From Paralysiella testudinis (GTDB lineage Bacteria > Pseudomonadota > Gammaproteobacteria > Burkholderiales > Neisseriaceae), in assembly GCF_016894345.1 (NCBI RefSeq), contig NZ_CP069798.1, positions 310,001 to 374,000 of the forward strand: a stretch of 64,000 bases of DNA. The letters run 5' to 3'. Below the pieces are notes generated by a model. It was given only the letters and a program-made list of their open reading frames with translations, searched no databases and was not told the origin of the DNA. Numbering within the stretch: position 1 is the stretch's first letter; each line of letters opens with the position of its first letter. Of this stretch, positions 18,584-27,216 are shown one piece after another. The position numbers and the translations under genes were made by a program.

Positions 18584-19087
18584 TTAGTTTGCACCATTCG
18601 CCGCAATCGCCCGCACCGCCGCCGCTAGCGCCGTACGTTCCAACTGCGTGTGCGGCAAATCCGCAAATAAACGAATGCGGCGGCTAATTTGCAGCAGCGC
18701 AGTTTCAAAAGCCTTACGGCATTGCGCCTCATCGGCATCCGCCGCCGGATCAGCCATGCCCCAATGTGCGCTAATCGGCTGCCCCGGCCATATTGGGCAT
18801 AGCTCGTTGGCGGCGTTGTCGCACACGGTAAACACAAAATCCATCATCACCGGCGCATCCGCGCCGCCAAATTCATCCCACGACTTACTGCGTAAGCCCG
18901 CCACCGCATAGCCGTTGGCCGCCAACACCGTTAACGCCATCGGATGCACCCGGCCGCGCGGCATACTGCCCGCACTGTGGGCGATAAAACGCCCGTCGCC
19001 CAAACCATTCAATACCGCCTCGGCCAAAATACTGCGCGCCGAATTGGCGGTGCATAAAAACAAGACATGATAAGGTTTTGCGTTCAT
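18584..19087 (-). CDS. arsC: Arsenate reductase, low-molecular-weight phosphatase type
   Basis: The 167-residue protein has the P-loop CTANSARS near the N-terminus (Cys12) and the matching downstream block DFVFTVCDNAANE with the second redox cysteine. It reduces arsenate to arsenite for export. It lies between arsR and the acr3 pump on the same strand. With acr3 interrupted, arsenite made here would not leave by this pump, which could be harmful under arsenate stress. Confidence 0.9.
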   Translation of the reverse strand: MNAKPYHVLFLCTANSARSILAEAVLNGLGDGRFIAHSAGSMPRGRVHPMALTVLAANGYAVAGLRSKSWDEFGGADAPVMMDFVFTVCDNAANELCPIWPGQPISAHWGMADPAADADEAQCRKAFETALLQISRRIRLFADLPHTQLERTALAAAVRAIAANGAN

Positions 19088-19294
19088 TTCGACTTTCTTT
19101 CGATAAGCATGGAAAATTACAATTTAATTATTAAATAAATATTGAAATATAAACCAAACAAATACCGCGAATCACCACTTAAGGCTGCCTGAAACCATTG
19201 AATTTTTCATTGCCTAACTTGATTCGGCAATCCAATAACGGTTTTACATTTTCAGGCAGCCTTGATAAACAGATGCGCCACTTCAGCAATTAAC

Positions 19295-19627
19295 TTACGG
19301 CGTCATGCCATCAGCACATCTTTGTCGGCAATCGCTGGCTTCCTCATCGGCACAGCATTCCGCAGTGAGAAACGCCACCAAATCCAACATCAGCGGCAAA
19401 TCGGCGTGATAGCGCTGGAAACGCCCTTCCTGCTCGGCACGTACCAAACCAGCATGTGCCAGCGCTTTCAAGTGAAACGACAGCAAGGCCGGCGCCACAT
19501 CCAACGCCTTGGCAATATCGCCCGCCACCATCCCGTTGCTGCCTTGCCGCACCAACAAACGAAACACCGCCAACCGCGTGGCCGCGCCCAAAGTACTAAA
19601 CAGCTTGCTTGCGCTTTCGATATCCAT
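19295..19627 (-). CDS. arsR: ArsR family repressor
   Basis: The start is taken at the ATG at 19627 (MDIESASKLFS); a longer TTG frame runs into the operator. The 110-residue winged-helix protein has the recognition helix region DVAPALLSFHLKALAHAGLV. A cysteine pair at the C-terminus (ECCADEEASDCRQRC) probably binds As(III) and releases DNA. It lies upstream of arsC with about 200 bases between, holding two uptake sequences. Confidence 0.88.
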   Translation of the reverse strand: MDIESASKLFSTLGAATRLAVFRLLVRQGSNGMVAGDIAKALDVAPALLSFHLKALAHAGLVRAEQEGRFQRYHADLPLMLDLVAFLTAECCADEEASDCRQRCADGMTP

Positions 19628-19654
19628 ACGCCGAATAATACGGCATGTATTTTT

Positions 19655-19678
19655 ATGTTTCAATAACTATTAAAACAT
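19655..19678. promoter_or_regulatory. Probable ArsR operator
   Basis: ATGTTTCAATAACTATTAAAACAT is an interrupted inverted repeat (ATGTTT-AATA..TATT-AAACAT) 28 bases upstream of the arsR start. Size, symmetry and position fit an ArsR-type operator for autorepression. No binding data. Confidence 0.6.
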
Positions 19679-20031
19679 AAAACCGATTCAGGCAGCCTTG
19701 AATCAAAATAATGATTTACCGTACCGCATTTTAGTGAAGTGAGCTAGACTTCGTTTTAGCTTCGCAGAAACTGCGTTTTAGCTTACCTCAGTAAGACGCT
19801 CGTACCCAAAGAATATAGGCCAAGAAATTTGAAAATGTCGCAAGAAAAAAATTAACAACGGCTTAAGATTAACCCAATCATTCTATGCTGACAAGTATTT
19901 ACATGATTTTTTTGTTATTTTTGATACCGGGATTTCACTGGGGCTAATATCACGCAGACGATAATATTATCATCCATAAAGTTTTAGACACTCGTGCCAT
20001 TTATTTTATTGCACTGAAAATTCATGTCTAT
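19679..20031. other. AT-rich spacer between the ars cluster and the CDI island
   Basis: About 350 bases with one uptake sequence near 19688 and a small direct repeat (CGTTTTAGCTT at about 19751 and 19773). I find no gene. The base composition falls sharply here, marking the edge of the island. Confidence 0.5.
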
Positions 20032-20550
20032 TTATGCATATTTTTCTAATAACTGCATGAGTTCTTTATTTGGATTTGGATCGTATTCTTTTATAAAATT
20101 AATTACTGTCCAGCCATTGACCTCATGATGAATATCAGCACCATGTTGTAGTAATAATTCAATTAAATTTAGATTAACAGGCAACTCAAATCCCAAATCT
20201 AAAGGGTTAGAACCATCTTGGTTTGAAATATTGGGATTAGCACCAGCTTCTAACAGCACTTTCACTGCTTCATAGTTACCACTGCGCACAGCATAATGCA
20301 GCGGGGTCATTCCATAGCAGTCTTGCGCATTGATGGGTACACCTTTTTCTAAATAAAAGAGAATGGTTCTTTCGGGTGAAGGTCTGATTAAATTTGCCCT
20401 GTGTAAATAATTCCAGTGCTCAGGTTCTGTAATTTTTAAAGGATCAAATAAGCCCTTATCTACGGAATCTTGTAAAAATTGTATATTGCCATCCCAATTA
20501 GCACCTACAATTTGTTCTCCAAATGTTTCCTCTCTCATGTTATTTTCCAT
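20032..20550 (-). CDS. Ankyrin-repeat immunity protein, copy A
   Basis: The 172-residue protein carries ankyrin repeats, clearest at DCYGMTPLHYAVRSGNYEAV and LLEAGANPNISNQDG. Ankyrin proteins directly downstream of polymorphic-toxin fragments commonly act as immunity proteins. The ATG at 20550 overlaps the toxin fragment by 11 bases; an ATG at 20538 (MREETF) has a better-spaced GGA. A paralogue in the same setting lies at 29557-30060; about 20 residues around DCYGMTPLHYA are identical in both. Confidence 0.8.
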   Translation of the reverse strand: MENNMREETFGEQIVGANWDGNIQFLQDSVDKGLFDPLKITEPEHWNYLHRANLIRPSPERTILFYLEKGVPINAQDCYGMTPLHYAVRSGNYEAVKVLLEAGANPNISNQDGSNPLDLGFELPVNLNLIELLLQHGADIHHEVNGWTVINFIKEYDPNPNKELMQLLEKYA

Positions 20551-20728
20551 CCTTCAAAAATTGACGCATATCTTTTTGAATATCATCTAAGCCATCAACT
20601 CCCGGTTTTTCAAACCGGCCACTTCTGTTTTCGCTTCTGTTCTGAATAATGAACTTTTCCGGGCGTGAATTAACGTAGGCATCAAATTGCTTCTGGCTCA
20701 TGCCTACCTCTTCCGCCGCCCGTACCAA
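20540..20728 (-). pseudogene. GH-E nuclease toxin C-terminal fragment, copy A
   Basis: The frame gives RAAEEVGMSQKQFDAYVNS and ENRSGRFEKPG, matching the end of GH-E-type polymorphic nuclease toxins. The front with the Gly-His motif is missing. The usual His of NRSH is Gly here (NRSG), so even an intact domain might be inactive. There is no start, signal or carrier protein attached. A near-identical piece with the same NRSG lies at 30065-30235. Confidence 0.65.
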
Positions 20729-20771
20729 TCTATGGTGCTTTTAGCTATATTTATTTCATAAAAATAATATT

Positions 20772-21191
20772 TTAATATAAAATATTTCTAGGAACATCTC
20801 CTAACTCAAAAAATTTTTTAAATATTTTATTAATTATATTAAAGTCAAGGGTAATCATACTTAAATCCCATTGCTCACCAAGAATGGATATCTGTAGATT
20901 TTCTGGATTAGGGTTATGTAATGATAAAACCTCATCTCCAGCTTCGGTATATCCATAGGCGGTTATTAAGTATTTATGTGAATCTGAGTTTAAAGTAATT
21001 GTTTCAATTCCGGTATTACGTGACTGGTCTATAATCCATACCCTACAACTGCCATCACCATGTCTGAATAGAGATAAAATTTCTTTAAATTCAATATAGT
21101 TTTTAATGGTTTGTATTGTATCTTTTTTAGTATTGTTAACAATTGTTCGATAATATATTTCGTAATATTTTTCTAGTTTTTTATTATCCAT
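20772..21191 (-). CDS. Probable immunity protein for the deaminase toxin
   Basis: The 139-residue acidic protein starts inside the last 19 bases of the deaminase toxin frame, the usual arrangement of a toxin and its immunity gene. Features are GSCRVWIIDQS, ITAYGYTEAGDEVLSL and LGEQWDLSMITLD; it has no membrane segments. I cannot name the immunity family with certainty. Composition is AT-rich like its neighbours, which suggests transfer. Confidence 0.65.
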   Translation of the reverse strand: MDNKKLEKYYEIYYRTIVNNTKKDTIQTIKNYIEFKEILSLFRHGDGSCRVWIIDQSRNTGIETITLNSDSHKYLITAYGYTEAGDEVLSLHNPNPENLQISILGEQWDLSMITLDFNIINKIFKKFFELGDVPRNILY

Positions 21192-21779
21192 TTTTTATTT
21201 CCCTTTTGCCAAATTAGCCTTTTCCCAGTTACTTCTTCGTAAACAGTTACACTTTTTAACCCCATTTTTTGCCCCATATTTTTTATATCTGATAAACAAT
21301 GTGAGCAAACTTCTTTTCCTTTTACTTGTAAAGTTAACTCCTTGCCTTGTGTAGATGTTTTCTCATATAGTCGCTGCATTGCTGCTATTTCAGCATGTGC
21401 ATTATTCATATTGGAATTTGGAAGATTTTGTCCTTTTTTTAAAACATCATTTTGAATTAAGGTTGGATGGCTTTGTTGCGCAGAAACGGGTGGCCTGTGG
21501 CTAGGGTTAACATCGCTAACCTCAATATCTCCCAATTTGGCATCAACTACTACTCGAGAAGGGCTATTGACCCTATTACTTTCGGTTCGCGGTAATACCG
21601 GCGGTTTTACCCAAGGATTTGCCCATACCGGAGGTTATTTTCACCGTACCCGGGCTGCCATCCCCAATCGCTGTATCCAGATAACCATACATTAAGGCTG
21701 TGAATAAGGCTTGACCCTCCGGCGAGTTAACCGCAATTTTGCCGATGTTGGTCCGATTATAGAAACGACAATTAAACAT
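21173..21779 (-). pseudogene. CdiA/FhaB C-terminal fragment with cytidine-deaminase-like toxin domain
   Basis: The 5' part (21779 to about 21640) reads as the end of an FhaB/CdiA pretoxin region (NSPEGQALFTALMYGYLD, GDGSPGTVKI). It then shifts frame by one base into PPVWANPWVKPPVLPRTE and the toxin domain, which ends at 21173. The domain has HAE (NAHAEIAAM) and a zinc pair CSHC in VCSHCLSDIKNMG, the hallmarks of the deaminase fold used by many polymorphic toxins. There is no start, signal or secretion domain, so this is a displaced cassette. Confidence 0.8.
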
Positions 21780-21863
21780 TAAAACTTTAATTGGGGTAAG
21801 TTTTTAATTTTTAACTGTTTAAATTTTAAAAATACTCAAGTTTTAATTGCCGAATCTATAATT

Positions 21864-23103
21864 TTACTCAAGTACGGTCACAAGCAAGGCTACTCCTAGA
21901 ATAAGAAAAATTGCAAAATCTTGTATATTTTGAGACCATAAATTCTGAAAATATAGTGCTATTGTTATAGTTTCAGCATTCCATAAGTTCTGTACAATTA
22001 CAAAAAAAACAGCCAGCAATAAACCTAAAAATAAAGCCATATAACCACTAATTGTTTAGTCCCTGAATTTTATGGAGTATCATTACCCCAATTAAAAGAG
22101 ACCGACTTATGGCAAGCATATTGCATGGTAACGCCAAGACTACGCCTAGAATCAGAAAAGAAATACAAGAGTCTGAAGAGAGCATCGCAGCGTTAGCTAA
22201 AAATACAATATTAATTTCAAAACCGTTCTCTACTGGAAACACGCAGATTCGGTCGAAGATAAAAAGTCCGGCCCCAAAACCCGCCCCAGCGTGTTGACCG
22301 AATTGGAGCAGCAGGCAATCTGTACCGTCCGGCGACATCTGCGGCTGTCATTGGACGAGCTGTATATCATCTTCAAGCCCAATATTCCAAAGCTGAGCCG
22401 CTCCAATCTGCACCGGTGCTTGCAACATCACGGATTGTCGCGCTTACCCAAGAATGAATCCGATGGCCAAAAAGGTAAAAAACATTCAAACAATATCCGG
22501 TTGGCTTTGTCCATATCGACATCACCGAGGTGCGTTGTGAAACCGGCAAGCTGTACCTGTTTGTCGCCATCGACCGCAAAACCAAATATGTTTATGCAGA
22601 ACTTCATCCGCGTATGACGCAGAAAACCGCCGTTTCTTTTCTGCGCAACCTACAACAAGATTGTGTGTTTAAAATCACCCATATCCTAACGGACAACGGT
22701 GCGCAGTTTACCTACAACTTGCTGAGCCAAGCACAACGGCCTGATAAGGAGCATCCGTTTGACGAGCTTTGCCGGCATTTGGGCATTGAGCACCGTACCA
22801 CGAAATTCCGTCATCCATGGACGAACGGGCAGGTGGAGATTACCAACAAGATGCTGAAAGAGGTAACGGTCAAACGCTTCCACTATGAGCATCCTGACGA
22901 ACTTAAACGGCACTTGATGGTATTTTTGCTGTATTACAACCATCAACGCCCCTTACGGTCGTTGAAGTACAAAACGCCTTGGCAGGCTTTGGAAGATTGC
23001 TATAATCTAGAGCCTGAATTGTTTCGTGAAAATCCATTCCAGAAGATTATGGGTCTTAACAACTAATAAGATAAACCAAGAAAATAAAAAATTTATTTTT
23101 CAT
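21864..23103 (-). pseudogene. Small two-helix membrane protein interrupted by IS481-like copy 2
   Basis: An ATG at 23103 with AGGA upstream begins MKNKFFIFLVYLIS. After removing the IS (22053-23061) and one ACTAAT duplicate, the frame continues GYMALFLGLLLAVFF to a stop at 21864. The rebuilt product is 74 residues with two hydrophobic helices. It resembles small membrane immunity proteins in size and position, but no family is recognised. Confidence 0.7.
22053..23061 (+). mobile_element. IS481-like insertion sequence, copy 2
   Basis: 1009 bp with ends TGTTTAGTCCC and GGGTCTTAACA, flanked by ACTAAT (22047-22052 and 23062-23067). The transposase frames 22109-22297, 22291-22617 and 22530-23066 equal those of copy 1, apart from a Leu for Ser change near the start of the second. 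Both frame breaks (GCTAAAAATAC and GGTAAAAAACATT) are the same as in copies 1 and 3. Confidence 0.93.
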
Positions 23104-23222
23104 TAGCATAATCCTTTTAAATTTATTATTTACTTAAGCTTAAGGAATTTAAAATATAACTCATCTATATAATATAGATACCAGCAAAGCTATACTAGGA
23201 AAAAATATAAAATAAGTTTTTA

Positions 23223-24096
23223 GGGTCTGTTCACAATTACTTGTCATACCCTTGAATAAAAAGAAACGCAGGCATAAAAGGACGTTCTCACACCCCCAAT
23301 ACACCTGCGATGCCCCGTACACTACTCAAAGATGAACATTGGACGAAGCTGTTACCCTATTCTGCGTGATTTGGGTATTTATAGCAAACCCAATTTGCGC
23401 AGAATTCTTGAAGGCATACTTTACAGAATAAGAACCGGCATACCGTGGCGGGATTTGCCCGAGTATTTCGGCAAGTATCATACTGTTTATACCGCTTATA
23501 ACCGTTGGTCAGAAAAAGGCATTTTTACTGCAATCTTGAAACAGCTCAGCCAAGAGAGTGACTTGGAGTGGGTAGCCATAGACGGCAGTTATATCCGTGC
23601 TCACCAACACTGCGCCGCAGCCTCAGCGCTCAGTGCGCAAGAGGATCGCGCAATCGGTATGAGCCGAGGCGGCAGAACCAGCAAGATTCATCTGGCTGTA
23701 GATGCTGCAGGCAATCCGATTGAGGTTATCGTTACTGCGGGCAATATCCATGATGTCACCGTTGCACCGGAGCTGCTTGACAACATCAACCTTACCGAAA
23801 CTGAGTTGGTTAATGCGGACAAAGGTTACGATTCAGACCGGCTCAGGGAGCAAATAGAGCAAAGCGGTGCGAAAGCCAATATTCCCTATAAAAGCAATAG
23901 GGAAGAGAAAAATAAAGACATGGACTGGTATTTATATAAAATCAGGCATTTGGTAGAGAATGCCTTTTGCCGTTTGAAACATTTCCGAGCGATTGCCAGC
24001 CGTTACGATAAGCTGAAACGCAACTTCCACAGTACGGTTTTATTGGGGTGCATTGTGATGTGGTTACCTTTATGACAAGTAATTGTGAACAGACCC
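23223..24096 (+). mobile_element. IS5-like insertion sequence, copy A
   Basis: 874 bp with ends GGGTCTGTTCACAATTACTTGTCAT and their complement, flanked by TA. The DDE transposase (frame 23332-24075) has GIPWRDLPEYFG, AIDGSYIRAHQH, DKGYDSDRLR and VENAFCRLKHFRAIASRYDK. An extra C in a CCC run shortly after MPRTLLKDEHW puts the natural start out of frame; copies B and C share this. Copy B lies 69 bp away in the same direction. Confidence 0.92.
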
Positions 24097-24165
24097 TAGT
24101 ATCGCCTGAAAATAATCCAGTAATATAAAATGATAACTCTCTTAAATTTCCATTAAATAAATCTA

Positions 24166-25039
24166 GGGTCTGTTCACAATTACTTGTCATACCCTTGAAT
24201 AAAAAGAAACGCAGGCATAAAAGGACGTTCTCACACCCCCAATACACCTGCGATGCCCCGTACACTACTCAAAGATGAACATTGGACGAAGCTGTTACCC
24301 TATTCTGCGTGATTTGGGTATTTATAGCAAACCCAATTTGCGCAGAATTCTTGAAGGCATACTTTACAGAATAAGAACCGGCATACCGTGGCGGGATTTG
24401 CCCGAGTATTTCGGCAAGTATCATACTGTTTATACCGCTTATAACCGTTGGTCAGAAAAAGGCATTTTTACTGCAATCTTGAAACAGCCCAGCCAAGAGA
24501 GTGACTTGGAGTGGGTAGCCATAGACGGCAGTTATATCCGTGCTCACCAACACTGCGCCGCAGCCTCAGCGCTCAGTGCGCAAGAGGATCGCGCAATCGG
24601 TATGAGCCGAGGCGGCAGAACCAGCAAGATTCATCTGGCTGTAGATGCTGCAGGCAATCCGATTGAGGTTATCGTTACTGCGGGCAATATCCATGATGTC
24701 ACCGTTGCACCGGAGCTGCTTGACAACATCAACCTTACCGAAACTGAGTTGGTTAATGCGGACAAAGGTTACGATTCAGACCGGCTCAGGGAGCAAATAG
24801 AGCAAAGCGGTGCGAAAGCCAATATTCCCTATAAAAGCAATAGGGAAGAGAAAAATAAAGACATGGACTGGTATTTATATAAAATCAGGCATTTGGTAGA
24901 GAATGCCTTTTGCCGTTTGAAACATTTCCGAGCGATTGCCAGCCGTTACGATAAGCTGAAACGCAACTTCCACAGTACGGTTTTATTGGGGTGCATTGTG
25001 ATGTGGTTACCTTTATGACAAGTAATTGTGAACAGACCC
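24166..25039 (+). mobile_element. IS5-like insertion sequence, copy B
   Basis: 874 bp, TA on both sides. The transposase frame 24275-25018 differs from copy A in the translation by one residue (QPSQ for QLSQ). It has the same early +1 shift. Together with copy A it splits the small ORF described at 23195-25168. Confidence 0.92.
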
Positions 25040-25179
25040 TAGATTAGTTGTCTTTATTTTAGCCCCCTCTCCTAAACTACTACCTATTATATTTCCCAAA
25101 ACTTTAGGTTTATCAGAGATGTTATAATACTGTAATAGATTACCTGGTCGATATATCCAATCTAACATCTCATCTCATC

Positions 25180-25383
25180 TCACCTTACCTCCACATTCTG
25201 ATTTTTAATATTGCATTTTTTCTTATATTCATTTAATGATAATTCATTAGCCCCACCAGAATAATTAAAATCTTCGCGTTGGATTGGATCATCTTCCCAC
25301 ATGCAAATTGGACAGATACTATAATCTCCAGCTTCACCAGAATTAAAAACATAATTACAACATGGACATTTATGGATTGTCAT
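25180..25383 (-). CDS. CPCC-type cysteine-rich immunity protein
   Basis: The 67-residue protein has two zinc-binding-like pairs, CPCC near the N-terminus and CPICMWEDD, and ends with GGANELSLNEY. This is the cysteine-rich CPCC family, often found as immunity protein next to CDI-type toxins. Its ATG overlaps the stop of the toxin gene (ATGA), so the two are translationally coupled and it is probably the cognate antidote. Confidence 0.85.
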   Translation of the reverse strand: MTIHKCPCCNYVFNSGEAGDYSICPICMWEDDPIQREDFNYSGGANELSLNEYKKKCNIKNQNVEVR

Positions 25384-26402
25384 TTTTGTTTATTCCAATA
25401 CTGAATACTTTTTGAGGGCTTAAACATCGTTTTCGGAGTGCCAGTTTTATCTATGCTAATGAAAATATTATTTTGTGGCTGATAATACAACCTATCACCA
25501 TTCGCTCTAACTTTAGTTAATGTCTGTGGTGGAGGTGATTTTACAAAATTTTCAATATAACGGGAGTAGTCATAAGCTGAATTTAAATTAGGAAACTCAT
25601 GTTTATGCTTTTCCCAGTGAGTAGCAAAATTAATATTAATGTCATCTGATTTTCCTGTAGTCCAATTTATTTGTGTATTTCCATCCCTATAAAAATTATT
25701 CTGTATCGTTTGCTCTTTAATCCGAGCAGCAAGCTGTGCTTCTGTAATCCTCCCTGCCTTAAAATCTTTATATAAAGATGAAACGGCCGGCGGCAGCTTC
25801 CCCGCTGCTTCCATCAAGGGTAGCTGATACCACATCAACCGTTGTGTAGTAGCCCAGTCGTATTCATTGATGCGGCCTGCTTCATAATCCCTGCCTTGGA
25901 GTCTCAATAATGATTCATAGTAAGACTTCATTTGCGGATCATCTAAAGGCCCAAGCTCATTGCTGCTGACAGATTTGATGATATAGCCGGGAATACTCAG
26001 AATACCTTTACCAATTGTTGCAGGATCTTTGCCGGCATCCTTACCGCTATCAATATAGCCTTGCTTAATACCTCTGTTGTAATCCGCTAAAGCATTCGGA
26101 TTTTGTTTGTGGATATTTTTGATATAATCCTGAGTTAATTTATCTTTTCCATAACTTTGAAATAAGGGCTTAAGATTAATTTTATTATCTAAGTATTCAC
26201 GGTTGGTTGCAGTAAAATAGCCATGTTGTTTTCCTGAATTATCTTTATATTTGTATTCGGAAGAAAAGCTGGATAAAAATTCTTCTGTCAGCTTATCCCG
26301 ACCATTGGCCAATGCCCAGCCTGCATCGAGCATAGACGAACCAAATCTGCCCAAGTAAATCTGAGCTTGTTTTTCAGTTAATGTAATACCTTGAGCCTGC
26401 AT
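25380..26402 (-). CDS. Displaced CdiA C-terminal toxin, probable RNase-type domain
   Basis: The 340-residue frame starts inside a CdiA-like region (LTEKQAQIYLGRFGSSMLDAG) and ends with NFATHWEKHKHEFPNLN, RANGDRLYYQPQNNIFIS and PKTMFKPS. This pattern resembles the BECR-fold RNase toxins (colicin D/E5/RelE-like); the assignment is by pattern only. The stop overlaps the CPCC gene. Upstream, the 236-bp repeat joins it out of frame, so it has no secretion signal and may be silent until recombined. Confidence 0.65.
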   Translation of the reverse strand: MQAQGITLTEKQAQIYLGRFGSSMLDAGWALANGRDKLTEEFLSSFSSEYKYKDNSGKQHGYFTATNREYLDNKINLKPLFQSYGKDKLTQDYIKNIHKQNPNALADYNRGIKQGYIDSGKDAGKDPATIGKGILSIPGYIIKSVSSNELGPLDDPQMKSYYESLLRLQGRDYEAGRINEYDWATTQRLMWYQLPLMEAAGKLPPAVSSLYKDFKAGRITEAQLAARIKEQTIQNNFYRDGNTQINWTTGKSDDININFATHWEKHKHEFPNLNSAYDYSRYIENFVKSPPPQTLTKVRANGDRLYYQPQNNIFISIDKTGTPKTMFKPSKSIQYWNKQK

Positions 26403-26407
26403 AAAAT

Positions 26408-26643
26408 GGCGGTGGTGCCGCTGCCGCCGCTAATGCCGCCCACTACAACACCAGTGGCCGCCGCGGTCCATTGCTGGATTACTTGGCGCTGGGTTGCGCT
26501 CAGTTGGGTGTTTTCCAGCAGGTAATTTTCTACTTTGGTGTTCAGCCATACGGCACCGCCCGCCGCTGCCGCTCCGGAGGCTGCGTTGCCACCCACGGCT
26601 TCGGCCTGCAATCCGCCAATCACGGCGTGTAGGGCGATGCGTT
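26408..26643. repeat. 236-bp cdiA repeat block, copy 1
   Basis: This block is nearly identical to 28290-28525. It encodes a glycine/alanine-rich stretch of the CdiA pretoxin region (LQAEAVGGNAASG, NTKVENYLLENTQ) on the minus strand. Here the 3' side runs out of frame into the RNase-type toxin and the 5' side into the preceding immunity gene's tail. It looks like a recombination arm for cassette exchange. Confidence 0.85.
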
Positions 26644-26658
26644 AACATTTTGATTGGA

Positions 26659-27216
26659 TTATTTACTGTATTTATTACGCGCCAAGAATATCGCTCGACT
26701 AATCATTTCTAAAGTAATATATGGAACGAACCCAAGCCTTTCACCATTTGCGAAGCTCGTACTGTAAACCTCCAACTTGGTTAAATTTCCAGTAATAGCC
26801 AAAGCAGCAAGATGATGTAATGGCATGCTGCCTGGAGAGTTGGTAGGAAGTTTTGTTAATTTTAGTAATTCATTGTTTATATCTTGGCTTTTTGCCCAAA
26901 TGATAGCATCGTCAGATAAACGAATTATATCTTCTAAAGTTACTTCAGTTTTTTTTTCTGGAATTTTATTTTCGGATAAAATACTATAATTTCCTTGTTT
27001 CCCCCCATCTATAAAAGATATTGCTTTAGAAAATTCTTTCGTTGAGACAGATGGCATGAATGAAATTCTTACATAATCATTTCTTTTATTTAATACTGGA
27101 ATTATGTGTACAATAATTTCATCAATAGTAAATAGGCAAAATCTATCACCAACCTCATCTTTACTACAAACCCATTTTTTAGATTCAAGTATTGAAAAAA
27201 CCTCATTTTGTTTCAT
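26659..27216 (-). CDS. Probable immunity protein for the PD-(D/E)XK-like toxin
   Basis: The 185-residue protein starts in the stop codon of the upstream toxin (ATGA overlap). It has no signal or membrane helix. Visible features are WVCSKDEVGDRFCLF, VRISFMPSVSTKEF and PGSMPLHHLAALAITGN. No named family is certain. The gene is intact and its start is coupled to the toxin. Confidence 0.7.
   Translation of the reverse strand: MKQNEVFSILESKKWVCSKDEVGDRFCLFTIDEIIVHIIPVLNKRNDYVRISFMPSVSTKEFSKAISFIDGGKQGNYSILSENKIPEKKTEVTLEDIIRLSDDAIIWAKSQDINNELLKLTKLPTNSPGSMPLHHLAALAITGNLTKLEVYSTSFANGERLGFVPYITLEMISRAIFLARNKYSK

Larger units (their letters stand above)
23195..25168 (-). pseudogene. 73-residue ORF interrupted by two IS5-like elements
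   Basis: The pieces 25168-25040, 24163-24097 and 23220-23195 join into one open frame of exactly 73 codons plus TAG once both IS copies and one TA of each duplication are removed (starting MLDWIYRPGNL, through KTTNLDLFNGN, ending NLFYIFS). It directly follows the CPCC immunity gene. Function unknown. The start is preceded by a GAGAT tandem run and lacks a convincing ribosome-binding site, so it may itself be a toxin fragment. Confidence 0.6.

Noticed and set aside
22109..22617. Classical programmed -1 frameshift sites in the IS481-like transposase
   Set aside because: The A runs are not in the X XXY YYZ phase required for tandem tRNA slippage. Transcriptional slippage or trans-complementation stays open.
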